64,000 nt of DNA, from positions 1-64,000 of the forward strand of contig NZ_JTDL01000104.1 in the NCBI RefSeq assembly GCF_000802235.1, in the 5' to 3' direction. The notes beneath the pieces are model-generated. The model searched no databases. It was given only the letters and a program-made list of their open reading frames with translations, and had not been told where the DNA came from. This DNA comes from Sinomonas humi (GTDB taxonomy: Bacteria > Actinomycetota > Actinomycetes > Actinomycetales > Micrococcaceae). Within the stretch, counting starts at the first letter, position 1, and every line of letters begins with the position of its first letter. The position numbers and the translations under genes were made by a program. Positions 43,152-54,100 of the stretch are shown here, piece after piece.

Positions 43152-45872
43152 CTACTGTTCGGACATTGCGCGGCGCGCGCTGTCGGTGCGGTGCGCCGCG
43201 TTCCCGAGCCACACCTCTGCATGCAGCACCGTGAGCCCACGCTCGCTCACCACCACGGGCTTGAGCTCGAGCACGGAGACCTCGGGATGCCGGTCCTTGA
43301 GCAGCGACACCCTCCCGACGAGGCTCTCGAGGGCAGCCACGTCGAGGGGCGCAAGGCCTTCGTACCCGAAGAGCTTCTCGGAGGCGCGCGGTGCCCGCAC
43401 GAGGTCGCAGACGTCCAGCTTCGTGAGTGGCGGAACCCGGTGGGCCCAGTCGTCGAGGAGGGCGACCGCATCCCCCGCGAGACCGAACGAGATGACAGGG
43501 CCGAGCAGGGGGTCCTCGATCGCCCGCACGACGCACGCCTGCCCGAGCGGAGCCATGCTCTGGACTTCGAGTCTCGGGGCCCCGCTCGGACCTGCAGCGA
43601 GTTCCCCGTAGCCAGACAGCGACTGCTCCATGAACCGGAACGCCGAACGGAGCGACGGTTCGTCGCGGATGTCCAGGCGAACGGTGCCCAGGTCCAGCCG
43701 ATGCCGGAGGCTCGAGGACGTCGACTTGAGCGCGACGGGCCATCCGAGGGCCTCGGCCGCCGCTACGGCCTCATCCGCCGATTCGACGGCTCGCGACGGC
43801 AGCACCCCGATCCCGTAGCACGAGAGGAGGTCGGCGGCCTGCCGAGGGCCGAGCCGTATGAGGTCCGGGCCCGTGACGCCTTCGAGTTCCCTCTCGATGA
43901 GGTTCTCGGCGCCGTCGTCGTCGTGGGTCGCCTCGAAAGGCTCGCTCGCCTCGTGCGAGAGCCACTCTGTGTAGCGGACGACGGCGGCGAGGGCCGCCAC
44001 AGCGTCGCCGGCGCTGGTGAACGCGGGAACGGTCGGCGAGCCGAGACCCTCGGCGCCGCGGTCGGGGATCATTCCTTCTGCGCGCTCGGGATGCCCGAGG
44101 ATTCCGGTGAACGCCGCGAGGATGGCCGTCGATCGCGCCTCGGCGCATTCGGCAAGGATTTCCGCGATGGCGTCAGGCTTCACACCCGCGGTCGGAACGA
44201 GGGCGACGACGATCGAGTCGGCAGAACCTGCGTCGATGAGGTCAAGGATGCGGGCCCTCAGGGCCGGAAGCGCTATGGAACGGCCCGAGAGGTCGAGATC
44301 GGTGACGGTGTCGGTCACCGTCAGGTCGTATCCCTCGGCTCCGTCCGCCACGACACGCGCGAGCGAGGGGGCGTTCGAGAGCACGGCGACTCGTTGACCG
44401 CGCGGGAGCGGGCCCGAGAGGATCTGCGCGACGTCGACGAGCTTCTCGAGCGTCGAGACGCGGATGACGCCGGCCTGCCGCAGCATCGCGTCGAGGGCCT
44501 CGGGCGGTGCTTGCGATGTGCGGACGGCGTGACCAGGCGGCAGACGGAGGCCGAGGATTTCGCTCTTGGCCACGATGACCGGCTTGCTGCGGGCGAGTCG
44601 GCGGGCGATGCGGGAGAACTTGCGGGGGTTGCCGAACGATTCGAGGTAGAGGCCAACAGCGCTCGTCGCGACGTCGTCCTCCCAGTACTGCATCACATCG
44701 TTCCCCGACACGTCCGCCCGGTTCCCTGCCGAGAAGAGCGAGGAGAAGCCGAGCTTCCGGCGGTCGGCGGCGGCGTAGAGGGCAATGCCGATCGCGGCGG
44801 ACTGGCTGAAGAGTCCGAGGCTGCCCTGCCGCGGCATCGCGGGAGCCATCGAGGCGTTGAGGCGAACATCTGGGTCCGTGTTCGCGATCCCGAGCGAACC
44901 CGGCCCGACGAGTCGCATGCCGTGGGAGCGCGCGTGGCGGACGAGCTCACGCTGGAGGGCCAGACCGCGCTCACCGTTCTCCGCGAACCCCGACGAGGCG
45001 ACTACGACGCCGCGCACACCCGCTGCCGCGCACTCGGCAACCACGGCCGCGACGTCGTCGTACGCCACCGCGACGAGGGCAAGGTCAACCCGCCCGGGGA
45101 CGTCCCCGATTCGCGCGTAGGTGAGCATGCCGCCGAGTTCGAGCGCCTCGGGATTGATCGCGCACACGCTTCCCGTGAAGCCTCCGTCTACGAGGTGGGC
45201 GAGCAGTTGCTGCCCGACCGATCCCCACCGGCGGCTCGCCCCGATCACGGCGACGGACCGTGGCGCGAGCAGCCCCTGGATCGAAAGTGCCTCGGCTCGG
45301 TGCTCGCGGGATTCCATCACAGCCCGCGACTTCTCCGTCGGATCGATCTCGAACTCGACGCTCACCACGCCGTCGTCGAACCGCCGGTCGAGGGCGTAGC
45401 CAGCCTCTGCGAAGACGGCCAGCATCTTGCGGTTCTCGGGAAGAACCTCGGCCGTGAAGCGGCGGATCCCGCATTCCCTCGCTGCGGCGGCAAGGTGCTC
45501 GAGCAGAATCGAGCCGATCCCGCGCCCTTGATGCCGATCGGAGATGTTGAACGCAACCTCGGCTTCGGTCGGGTCGGTAAGCCGGTCGTATCGGCCGACC
45601 CCGATGAGCTCGTCCCCGATGGTGATCACGAGCGCAACGCGATCCCGGTAGTCCACCTCCGTGAACCGTTTGAGCTCGGCCTCGGTGAGGCGGGCCTTGT
45701 AGCTGAAGAATCGAAGGTAGATGGAGCTTTCCGATTGGCCCATGTGGAATGCTTGGAGCGCTTCCGCGTCGCTTGGACGGATGGGCCGGAGGTGGGCTGT
45801 CCCTCCATCGCGGAGTACGACATCGGCTTCCCAGTGCTGGGGATATGCGCTGACCGTGCCCTCGTCCGCCAT
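43152..45872 (-). CDS. GNAT acetyltransferase fused to an ADP-forming acyl-CoA synthetase-like domain (Pat-like)
   Basis: 906 residues. The N-terminal GNAT domain (about 1-170) has acetyl-CoA motif A DRHQGRGIGSILL (112-124). Then follow a CoA-binding Rossmann domain (SVAVIGASRRWGSVGQQLL near 210), a ligase-CoA domain and an ATP-grasp domain. Such fusions acetylate lysines of enzymes such as acetyl-CoA synthetase. The loop expected to carry the phospho-His (SHTG in active synthetases) reads GHAVRTSQA here, so the synthetase part may be regulatory. ATG with TAGGCT 6 bases upstream. Divergent from parC. Confidence 0.88.
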   Translation of the reverse strand: MADEGTVSAYPQHWEADVVLRDGGTAHLRPIRPSDAEALQAFHMGQSESSIYLRFFSYKARLTEAELKRFTEVDYRDRVALVITIGDELIGVGRYDRLTDPTEAEVAFNISDRHQGRGIGSILLEHLAAAARECGIRRFTAEVLPENRKMLAVFAEAGYALDRRFDDGVVSVEFEIDPTEKSRAVMESREHRAEALSIQGLLAPRSVAVIGASRRWGSVGQQLLAHLVDGGFTGSVCAINPEALELGGMLTYARIGDVPGRVDLALVAVAYDDVAAVVAECAAAGVRGVVVASSGFAENGERGLALQRELVRHARSHGMRLVGPGSLGIANTDPDVRLNASMAPAMPRQGSLGLFSQSAAIGIALYAAADRRKLGFSSLFSAGNRADVSGNDVMQYWEDDVATSAVGLYLESFGNPRKFSRIARRLARSKPVIVAKSEILGLRLPPGHAVRTSQAPPEALDAMLRQAGVIRVSTLEKLVDVAQILSGPLPRGQRVAVLSNAPSLARVVADGAEGYDLTVTDTVTDLDLSGRSIALPALRARILDLIDAGSADSIVVALVPTAGVKPDAIAEILAECAEARSTAILAAFTGILGHPERAEGMIPDRGAEGLGSPTVPAFTSAGDAVAALAAVVRYTEWLSHEASEPFEATHDDDGAENLIERELEGVTGPDLIRLGPRQAADLLSCYGIGVLPSRAVESADEAVAAAEALGWPVALKSTSSSLRHRLDLGTVRLDIRDEPSLRSAFRFMEQSLSGYGELAAGPSGAPRLEVQSMAPLGQACVVRAIEDPLLGPVISFGLAGDAVALLDDWAHRVPPLTKLDVCDLVRAPRASEKLFGYEGLAPLDVAALESLVGRVSLLKDRHPEVSVLELKPVVVSERGLTVLHAEVWLGNAAHRTDSARRAMSEQ

Positions 45873-45878
45873 AGGCTT

Positions 45879-45884
45879 AGCCTA
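45879..45884 (-). promoter_or_regulatory. -10 box TAGGCT of a leaderless promoter
   Basis: On the minus strand TAGGCT is followed by six bases and the ATG of the GNAT/synthetase gene, with no ribosome-binding site. Confidence 0.5.
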
Positions 45885-45937
45885 GTTCAGGCCCTGTTTT
45901 CCCAGCCCTCTTCGCATACGTAAGGATTCAGCAAGCG

Positions 45938-48463
45938 TTGGCACGTCGATCCACCCCGTCCGGGAAGTCCTCCGATATGCTCCCACTCGGCGAAGTCCCG
46001 GCCGAGAACATCACGGACATCGACGTCGCGTCGGAGATGGAGACGTCCTTCCTCGAGTACGCGTATTCGGTCATCTACTCCCGCGCACTTCCGGACGCCC
46101 GGGACGGCCTCAAGCCCGTCCAGCGCCGGATTCTCTACATGATGAGCGACATGGGGTTGCGCCCCGATCGCGGCCACGTGAAGAGCGCCCGAGTCGTGGG
46201 CGAGGTGATGGGCAAACTCCATCCGCACGGCGACGCCGCGATCTACGACGCCATGGTGCGCATGGCACAGGACTTTGCCCTCCGTCTCCCGCTCATCGAT
46301 GGTCACGGCAACTTCGGCTCCCTCGACGACGGGCCCGCGGCGCCGCGCTATACGGAAGCGCGTATGGCTGCCGCGGCCCTCGCCCTCACGGACGACCTGG
46401 ACGAAGATGTTGTCGACTTCGTGCCGAACTACGACAACCAGATCATGCAGCCGGAGGTCCTCCCGGCAGCGTTCCCCAACCTGCTCGTCAACGGCGCCTC
46501 CGGCATTGCCGTCGGCATGGCGACGAACATGGCGCCCCACAACCTCGCGGAGGTCGTTTCGGCGGCGCAGCTCGTCATCTCGAACCCGGACACCACGCTC
46601 GAGGAGGTCATGGAGCTCGTCCCGGGCCCGGATCTGCCCTCAGGCGGCCGCATCGTCGGCCTCGACGGCATCCGGGACGCATACCGGACCGGCCGCGGCT
46701 CCTTCCGGACGCGCGCTACTGTCGCTGTCGAGCAGCTCACGGCCCGCCGCACCGGGCTTGTTGTGACTGAGCTTCCCTACATGGTCGGTCCCGAGAAGGT
46801 GATCGAGAAGATCAAGGACGCCGTCGGGTCGAAGAAGCTCCAGGGCATCAGCGACGTCATCGACCTCACCGACCGCAACCACGGCCTGCGCCTCGTGATC
46901 GAGCTCAAGAACGGGTTCAATCCGCACGCCGTCCTGGAGCAGCTCTACCGCTACACCCCGCTCGAGGATTCCTTCGGCATCAACAACGTCGCCCTTGTCG
47001 ACGGGCAGCCACAGACGCTCGGGCTCCTCCCGCTTCTTCGGGTCTACGCAGAGCACCGGATCTCGGTCGTTCGGCGCCGGACCGCCTTCCGGCTCGGCAA
47101 GCGCAAGGACAGGCTCCATCTGGTCGAGGGCCTCCTCGTGGCCATTATGGACATCGACGAGGTCATCCAGATCATCAGGACCTCCGACGAGGCCGCTGCG
47201 GCGCGCACACGGCTCATGGCGGTCTACGATCTCACGGAGATCCAGGCCAACTACATCCTCGAACTGCGCCTTCGGCAGCTCACGAAGTACTCCCTGATCG
47301 AACTTGAGAAGGAACAGGACGAGCTGCGCCGCGAGATCGCGGAGCTCGAAGCGATCCTCGGCTCCGACACGCTCCTTCGCCAACTCGTGTCCGGTGAGCT
47401 CGGCGAGATCGCCGCGAAGTACGGCACTCCGCGGCGCACGCTGCTTCTCGACGCAGAGGATCAGGCGCCCGCGGCCGCGCGCGCCCTCGCCGCCGCAAAC
47501 AATGCGAAGGACGGCGAGAAGAAGGCCTCTGGGAAGGCAACAGCACTGGCTCTGGAGATCGCGGACGAACCGTGCTGGGCGATCCTTACCGCGTCTGGCA
47601 ACATCGCCCGCACGGCGAATGCGGACGCTCTCGCCGAGGGCGGTCCACGCGTGCGGCACGACGTCTTCCGTTCAGTCGTGCGGACGACGGCGCGCGGCGA
47701 GCTGGGTGCCGTCACCTCGACGGGGCGCATGGTCCGCCTTCAGGCGGTCGACCTCCCGGTCCTCGCGCCGGCCGCGGGCCTTCCGAACCTCGCGGGAGGC
47801 GTCCCTGCGAAGGACTTCGTCTCCTTGGGGAAGGGCGAATCCCTCGTCGCGCTCGTACCGCTCGACACCGTCGTGGCACTGGGGACTGAGCAGGGAATCG
47901 TCAAGCGCCTGAGCCCCGAGTACCCCCTCAACAGGGAGGACTGGGAGGCCATCACGCTCAAGCCAGGCGATCGCATCATCGGCGCCGCACCGGCGAGCGA
48001 CGAGGACTCCCTCGTGTTCATCTCCGAGCAGGCACAGCTCCTCCACTACCCCGCCTCCAGCGTCCGGCCCCAAGGGCGCACCGCCGGCGGCATGGCAGGC
48101 ATGCGACTCGGGGACGGGGACAAGGCTCTGCACTTCGGCGTCGTCGCATCAGGTGACGAGAGCGCCGTCGTCGTCACCATCGCGGGGAGCCGAGATGCCC
48201 TCCCCGGCACCGCGCCCGGAACCGCGAAGATCACACCGTTCTCCGAATACCCCGCGAAAGGCCGCGCGACCGGAGGGGTGCGGGCTCACCGTTACCTCAA
48301 GGGCGAGGACGTGCTGCTCGTCGCCTGGGCAGGGCACGGTCCTGCCAAGGCCTCCTCGACCGCCGGCGTCGCGCGCTCCTTGCCGACCGAGCCCGGCCGA
48401 AGGGACGGCTCCGGAGTCCCGCTCTCACAGCCAGTAGAAGAGGTCGGCCCGAGCTTCGTGTGA
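45938..48463 (+). CDS. parC: DNA topoisomerase IV subunit A
   Basis: 841 residues, type IIA topoisomerase breakage-reunion subunit. The conserved [25 protein letters not shown] block is near 43-67 and the catalytic tyrosine is Tyr138 in APRYTEARM. The C-terminal beta-pinwheel lacks a recognisable GyrA box (QRRGGKG-type), which favours ParC over GyrA. Its partner parE is about 10 kb away on the other strand. TTG start with AAGGA at a rather long distance. Divergent from the Pat-like gene, 65 bases apart. Confidence 0.92.
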   Translation: MARRSTPSGKSSDMLPLGEVPAENITDIDVASEMETSFLEYAYSVIYSRALPDARDGLKPVQRRILYMMSDMGLRPDRGHVKSARVVGEVMGKLHPHGDAAIYDAMVRMAQDFALRLPLIDGHGNFGSLDDGPAAPRYTEARMAAAALALTDDLDEDVVDFVPNYDNQIMQPEVLPAAFPNLLVNGASGIAVGMATNMAPHNLAEVVSAAQLVISNPDTTLEEVMELVPGPDLPSGGRIVGLDGIRDAYRTGRGSFRTRATVAVEQLTARRTGLVVTELPYMVGPEKVIEKIKDAVGSKKLQGISDVIDLTDRNHGLRLVIELKNGFNPHAVLEQLYRYTPLEDSFGINNVALVDGQPQTLGLLPLLRVYAEHRISVVRRRTAFRLGKRKDRLHLVEGLLVAIMDIDEVIQIIRTSDEAAAARTRLMAVYDLTEIQANYILELRLRQLTKYSLIELEKEQDELRREIAELEAILGSDTLLRQLVSGELGEIAAKYGTPRRTLLLDAEDQAPAAARALAAANNAKDGEKKASGKATALALEIADEPCWAILTASGNIARTANADALAEGGPRVRHDVFRSVVRTTARGELGAVTSTGRMVRLQAVDLPVLAPAAGLPNLAGGVPAKDFVSLGKGESLVALVPLDTVVALGTEQGIVKRLSPEYPLNREDWEAITLKPGDRIIGAAPASDEDSLVFISEQAQLLHYPASSVRPQGRTAGGMAGMRLGDGDKALHFGVVASGDESAVVVTIAGSRDALPGTAPGTAKITPFSEYPAKGRATGGVRAHRYLKGEDVLLVAWAGHGPAKASSTAGVARSLPTEPGRRDGSGVPLSQPVEEVGPSFV

Positions 48464-48515
48464 TCCCCGAAACCCGGACCGACCTCGCAGTCCGCGCGGC
48501 ATGAGCGGTACGAAC

Positions 48516-48543
48516 CCTAGCGGCGGTAGCCTCCGCCCCTAGG
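48516..48543. terminator. Hairpin between parC and the MHS transporter
   Basis: CCTAG-C-GGCGG (48516-48526) pairs with CCGCC-C-CTAGG (48533-48543), with one C:C mismatch. It includes the transporter stop codon and separates convergent genes. Confidence 0.5.
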
Positions 48544-50251
48544 CCGAGGTACCCGAGGCGACCGGGTCCTCGCCGGAGACCTGTGCCTCCAGCGCGGTCG
48601 CTTCGAGATCGATGCCTGCCTGTTCCGCGGCCGCAACCGCGGCCGGGTGGTCGAGCGGAAGCTGGACGGCCTCGCCGTCGGCAGCAACGACGACCGGCAC
48701 GTCGGCGAGCGGCATGTGCGTGAGGTCGATGAGCGGGTCCTCTTCCTGGTTCTCGACGACGTCTAGCGCCTCCGCGTCCGATTCGACGCTCGGCATCGAT
48801 CCCGGAAGAGGCCGCCCCGCAGACTCCTGGAGGAAGAAGATCGCGGCACCGCCCACGAGTGAGGTGGCCATGAGGTAGTACGCGGGCATCATGTCGTTGC
48901 CCGTCGCCTTGATGAGGGCGTCGACGATGAAAGGCGTCGTTCCCCCGAAGATCGCGACGGCGAAGTTGTAGGCGATGCCCATCGCGCCGTAGCGGCTTGC
49001 GGTCGGGAACTGTGCGGGCAGCGCCGAGGCGAGGTTCGCGACGTAGAACGTCACGGGGAACGCAACCAGGGCAAGTCCGGCGAGCGTGGCAGGGACGCTG
49101 CCGACGCCGATCAGGAGGAATGCCGGGATCGACAGGACGATCGTGCTCACGGCGCCGATCCACAGGACGGGGCGCCGGCCGATGCGGTCAGAGAGCTTGC
49201 CCGTGAGCGGAATGCACAGGCTCATGACGACGAGCACCGGGATCGTGAGAAGGGTGCCGTGAAGCTCGTCGTAGCCCTTCGACTCCGTGAGATACGTCGG
49301 CATGTAGGACGTCAAGGCATAGCCGACGGTGTTGGCCGCAGCTACGACGACCATCGCGACAAGGATCGGCCGCCAGTAGGAGCGGACGATGCCGATAGGG
49401 CCCTTGGTCGCAGCCTCGTCGTTGGCCGCCAGTTCGTGCACGGAGCGCTCCTGCGCCTCGAGTGCGGCTTGGAACGTCGGGCTCTCCTCGATGCGGAGGC
49501 GGAAGTAGATCGCAATCGCCCCGAGCGGGCCCGCGGCGAGGAACGGAATCCTCCAGCCGTACTCACCCATGGCGGCCGAGCCAAGCGTCATCTGCAGGAC
49601 GGACACAAGCGCGGCACCCACTGCGAAGCCGAGGTAGCTGCCCATGTCCAGGAAGCTCGCGAAGAAGCCGCGACGGCGGTCCGCGGCGTACTCGCTCACG
49701 AACGTCGTGGCCCCGGCGTACTCTCCACCCGTCGAGAAGCCTTGGACCAGCTTCACGATCACGAGCAGGACCGCCGCCCACACTCCGATCTGGTCGTAGC
49801 CGGGCAGCAGGCCGAGGGCGAACGTCGACGCTGCCATCATGATGAGCGTCGCGGCGAGCACTCGCTGGCGTCCGATCTTGTCGCCCAGCCAGCCGAAGAA
49901 GACTCCCCCGGCTGGGCGGGCCACGAAGGTTGCCGCGAACGTGCCGAGCAGGAAGAGCGTCTGGACGGAGGCGTCCGCCTCCGGGAGGAAGACCGGGCCC
50001 ATCGTCGTGATGAGATAGCCGAACACTCCGACGTCGTACCACTCCATGGTGTTGCCGACGATGGTCCCACCGATCGCGCGGTGAAGCATCGAGCGGTCGA
50101 CGACGTTGACGTCGTCGACCCTGAGCTTGCGCTTCCGGAATGAGATGCGGCGCCGCGGCGTCGCACGCCGCGCCCTCTCGTCTGAGGCCGACTTGTCGGT
50201 TCCCGGCTCGCTCACGCGACCGGAGGCGGTCTGGTCGAGGTCTCTCGGCAT
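48539..50251 (-). CDS. MFS transporter, metabolite:H+ symporter (MHS) family
   Basis: 570 residues from ATG at 50251 (MPRDLDQTASG, with GAGAAGAGAGA upstream). About 12 helices (roughly 60-485). The MHS signature is present: NTMEWYDVGVFGYL, FGWLGDKIGRQRVL and QGFSTGGEYAGATTF, as in ProP, KgtP and shikimate/citrate permeases. A hydrophilic N-terminal region (about 55 residues) and an acidic C-terminal tail are longer than usual. The substrate cannot be assigned. An in-frame ATG at 50458 gives 69 extra residues and is less likely. Confidence 0.9.
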   Translation of the reverse strand: MPRDLDQTASGRVSEPGTDKSASDERARRATPRRRISFRKRKLRVDDVNVVDRSMLHRAIGGTIVGNTMEWYDVGVFGYLITTMGPVFLPEADASVQTLFLLGTFAATFVARPAGGVFFGWLGDKIGRQRVLAATLIMMAASTFALGLLPGYDQIGVWAAVLLVIVKLVQGFSTGGEYAGATTFVSEYAADRRRGFFASFLDMGSYLGFAVGAALVSVLQMTLGSAAMGEYGWRIPFLAAGPLGAIAIYFRLRIEESPTFQAALEAQERSVHELAANDEAATKGPIGIVRSYWRPILVAMVVVAAANTVGYALTSYMPTYLTESKGYDELHGTLLTIPVLVVMSLCIPLTGKLSDRIGRRPVLWIGAVSTIVLSIPAFLLIGVGSVPATLAGLALVAFPVTFYVANLASALPAQFPTASRYGAMGIAYNFAVAIFGGTTPFIVDALIKATGNDMMPAYYLMATSLVGGAAIFFLQESAGRPLPGSMPSVESDAEALDVVENQEEDPLIDLTHMPLADVPVVVAADGEAVQLPLDHPAAVAAAEQAGIDLEATALEAQVSGEDPVASGTSA

Positions 50252-50630
50252 TCTCTCTTCTCTCGAGGCTTTATCGATGAGGCTGTCTTGCTGTGACTCT
50301 TTGCCGCCCACTGTCGGGCAGCCAACGAGTCTAGTAGCTGCAAGTGATTGAGCACCCTCGGATGAGCCGGAAGGAGAATGAGCGGAATCACACTCCGCGT
50401 CGATTCTGGCTCCGAAGAGACGGGACGGCGGCCTCGACGACTCCACGAGAATTCCCATAACGAAAGGGATCGGGGCCCGAGCAGCCTTCGTTTGGACAAG
50501 GCGTCGGGTCAGCGAAGGCAGAACGCACCCAACGTTATCTTTTCGTGATCAAAGGAGAGGACGCGGGGACGGTCTTCCACGGAATTGTGAGCACGGCCAC
50601 TCCCTTCCCCCGGACGGCTAAACTCCGGTC
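50252..50630. other. 379-bp divergent intergenic region
   Basis: Between the MHS transporter and the DinB gene. I see no ORF with a ribosome-binding site. It contains TAGACT on the minus strand about 80 bases before the transporter ATG (a possible -10 with a leader), and the leaderless -10 of the DinB gene at the other end. No repeat or recognisable riboswitch was found. Confidence 0.5.
50619..50624 (+). promoter_or_regulatory. -10 box TAAACT of a leaderless promoter
   Basis: TAAACT ends exactly 6 bases before the ATG at 50631, with no ribosome-binding site. Confidence 0.6.
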
Positions 50631-51149
50631 ATGGCGATCATTCCGGACACTAAAGACTGGACGTGGGTCTTGGACCGCGTCTGCCCCGAGTGCGGCTTCG
50701 ATGCCGACAGCCTCACGCCTCAGGACGTTGCACGAAGGCTCGACACGGCCCTGCCGAGATGGGATGCCGTGCTGGGCCGTGACGACGTACTGGAACGCCC
50801 GGATGCCGCTACCTGGTCACCTCTGGAGTACGCCTACCACGTGCGTGACGTCTTCGAGGTGTTCCGGGGGCGTCTCGCGCTTATCCTCGCCGAGGACGGA
50901 GCGCGGTTCGATGACTGGGACCAAGACGCCGCCGCTGTCGAGAAGGCGTACGCGGACGCCGACCCGGCGGTGGTGCGCGAGGAACTGGCAGCCCAGGGCG
51001 CGCGGACCAGAGATGCCTTCGCGAAGGTCCCCGAGGACGCCTACGAGCGCCGCGGGCTGCGGAGCAACGGCTCAGAATTCACGGTCTTGACCCTCGCGCG
51101 GTATTTCCTGCACGACGTCGAACATCACCTGCACGACGTCCGCGGCTAG
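50631..51149 (+). CDS. DinB-family metal-dependent protein
   Basis: 172 residues. The four-helix DinB/maleylpyruvate-isomerase fold with metal-binding His residues in YAYHVRDVF and HDVEHHLHDV. In actinobacteria many such proteins are mycothiol-dependent transferases or isomerases; the substrate here is unknown. Two Cys lie in CPECGF near the N-terminus, which is unusual and may bind metal. Leaderless start. Its TAG stop overlaps the stop of the convergent cydDC gene in a shared CTAG. Confidence 0.87.
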   Translation: MAIIPDTKDWTWVLDRVCPECGFDADSLTPQDVARRLDTALPRWDAVLGRDDVLERPDAATWSPLEYAYHVRDVFEVFRGRLALILAEDGARFDDWDQDAAAVEKAYADADPAVVREELAAQGARTRDAFAKVPEDAYERRGLRSNGSEFTVLTLARYFLHDVEHHLHDVRG

Positions 51150-54100
51150 CCAACAAGCGCGAGCCTCCGCACGCCGTCGTCCAGCGCATCCAGCCGCACG
51201 AGCAGATCCCCGTCCCTGAGCTCGGATGCGCGGTGGGTCACCATGACGACGCTGCGATCCACGAGCGCCGAGTGCAGGCCCGAGATGAGCTCTTGCGCCG
51301 CTTGCGGGTCGAGGTGCGCCGTCGGCTCGTCGAGGAGCACGACGGCGGCATCCGCCACGAGCGTGCGGGCGACAGCGAGCCGTTGCCGCTGGCCGCCGGA
51401 GAGCTCTGAGCCCCTGCTCCCGATGCGGGAATCGAGGCCGCCGGGGAGAGACCGGACATGATCGCCCAAGCCCACGCGGTCCAGCACCTCCCACAGCTCG
51501 GCATCGCTCGGCACCTCGGTACGGTCTCGGGAGATCGCAAGGTTTCCGCGAACGGTCGAATCGAAGAGGTGCGACTCCTGGGGGCACCAGGCGATTCTGC
51601 CGCTGGCCTCCACGCTCCCGGACCGAGGCGGAAGAAAGCCGAGGAGGACGGCGAGGAGCGTTGTCTTGCCGCTTCCCGACGGCCCTGCAACCACAAGCCA
51701 CTCCCCCGGCGCGGCCTTGGCCGAGAGGTTCGCCAAGACGTTCGGCTGGCCCGGCCAACCGGCCGAGAGCCGATCGATTGAGAGGCCGGCATTCGCGGGG
51801 CCGGGCGCGCCCCCGCCGCTGCGGGTGCGGCGCGGAGCGTCGTCGTCGGAGGTCGCCCCGACCCGAGCAAGAGCCGAGCCGAGCGCCGGGATCCGCTGGA
51901 CAGCGCTGCTCGCGGCGGCGAGGGGCTCGGCGAGCGCGAGTTGCACGAGCACGACTGCTGCGGCCGTGCTTGTGGCGACGCCTGCGGTGGCTGGTGTGGC
52001 GAGCGTCGCGGCAGCGGCGAGGCCGGTCGCGAGAATCACGAGCGCTCGGCCAAGCCCCTCCGCAGCGACGCCGCGCCGCTCGAGCGCCGTGAGCCGCTTG
52101 TCCTCAGCGCGCAGGCGAGCCAGGACGGGTCCCACGAGTCGATTGGCAGCAAGGTCAGGGGCCGCCGCAAGCGCTTGTCCGATGGACTCGAGAAGGCGCG
52201 CGCTGCCCTGCTGGGTGGCGCGCGCACCGCGGCGATCGGCCCAGGCAGTCGCAAGCGGCGCGACGACGACCGAGACCACGATGGCAAGCGCGAGAACGGG
52301 AAGCTGTGCCGGCAGGAGGATGCCGACGGCGACGAGGGCACCGATGGCGAGGAGCACGGCGGTCGCGATTGGCTGGAGAATCCGCGGAAGTTCGTCGCGG
52401 ACGGACTCGGCGTCCGCGACGAGGCTTTCGAGAGCGGCTCCGGGGACAAGCAGACGCCGGGCGCTCAGCCCCTTGCTCGTGAGGGCCTCCCAGAGCCGGT
52501 CTCGGAGGCGGGTGAGCGTCGAGAACACGGCCGAGTGGGTGGCAAGCCGCTCGGCGTAGCGGAGGGCGGCCCGCGTGATGCCGAAGAAGCGGACCCCGAC
52601 CATTGCCGCAAGCAGGTAGAGGATGGGCGGATGCTCCGCGGCGCGGACGATGAGCCAGCCGGAGAGGCCGGCGAGGGCTGCAGCCGCGGCAGCGGCTCCG
52701 GCGCCCGAGAGTGCTGCGAGGGCGTAGCGGCTGAGATCCGGGCGGATGAGCCGCCAAAGGCTTCCAAGCCATGGGCGGTCTTCGGAGTCGGGGACCTCGC
52801 CGCGCCGCGCCGGAGCGGCATCCACGTCGCGCTCCGAGACCGCGAACCTGCTGGAGGGCGCAGGCGACTCGTGGTCCTCGATCCCTTCGGTCGGAACCAA
52901 CTCGATGCGCGTCCGGGCGAGGGCAGCGGTCTGGGGATCGTGCGCTACGAGCACCACCGTGGCGCGGCCTCTCAGGCTCGCGATGGCCGTCTCGACCGCG
53001 CTCGCCGAGCGGGCGTCGAGGTGTGCGGTCGGCTCGTCGAAGAGGACGAGCGTGGCGCCGGCCTCGACTCGGAGGAGCCCGCGGGCGACGGCGATGCGCC
53101 GCTGCTGTCCGGGGCTCAGCTCGGCGGGACTCGCCTCGGCGAGATCGGCGCAGCGCACCGCCTCGAGGGCCCGGTACACGGCGGATCCCATGCTCTTGGG
53201 TGCGAGTCCATCTGCGGCGAGTTCGAGCTCCGCCGCGACCGTCGGCTCCGTGAATTGCGGGTGCTGTGGGACGTACGCGATGCGGCGCGCCTCGGCGCCC
53301 GACACCCGACCGCTGACCGTCGCCCCTGCGCCATCCCGTACGAGGCCTGCGAGGGCCAAGAGCACCGTTGTCTTGCCTGCACCGCTCGGGCCCGCGAGCA
53401 GCGTGGCCTCCCCCGCTGGCGCAGTGAATGACAAGCCCTGCACGGCCGCGCGTGCCCGGCCGTCGTAGCGGACGGTGAGCCGCTCGACGCAGAGCTCGGC
53501 CGGTCCGTTCGGCAACCCCTCGTCCTGACGCTCGTCCTGGCCCGCGTCCGCGCGTCCGGCCGCGTCAGCGGCTGAGAGACGCGTCCCGGCTGGAGCTGCG
53601 ATCGCATCCTCTGCACGCCGGAGTGCTTCAGCCCCGTCCTCGCTCGCGTGGTGGGCCGCCCCGAGGTCGCGGACCGGTTGGAAGCATTCGGGAGCGAGCA
53701 CGAGGGCGAGCAGTCCCGCCTCGAGCGGCATGTCGCCGCTCACGAGGCGGATTCCGATGAACACGGCGACGACCGCGACCGAGATGGTCGAGAGCAGTTC
53801 GAGGGCGAGGGAGGACATGAACGCGACCCTCAGGGTTCCCATCGTCCGGTTCGAGAAATCCTCGGAGAGCGCGCGCAGGGCCTTGCGCTGCTCGGCTGCG
53901 CGTCCGAGGCCAACGAGGACCGGGAGGCCCTGGGCAAGTTCCACGAGGTGGGATCCGAGGCGGGCCAAGGCTTGCTGCGCCACGGAGACGCGGTCCTCGG
54001 TGTGCTTGCCGATCAGGATCATGAAGATCGGGACCAGCGGGAGGGTGAGCGCGATGATGAGGGCGCTCACCCAGTCGGCGCCGAGGATCCGCAGACCCAC

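Noticed and set aside
45871-45886. Iron box in TAGGCTTAGCCTA next to the GNAT gene
   Set aside because: The partial symmetry comes from the -10 TAGGCT and its flank; it does not align with the 19-bp DtxR consensus.
43005-45923. 972-codon open frame on the plus strand
   Set aside because: Antisense shadow of the GNAT/synthetase gene; Arg/Glu/Asp-rich without domains, caused by high GC third positions.
50252-50458. N-terminal extension of the MHS transporter to ATG 50458
   Set aside because: No ribosome-binding site and non-conserved residues; ATG at 50251 has a purine-rich site and fits the family.
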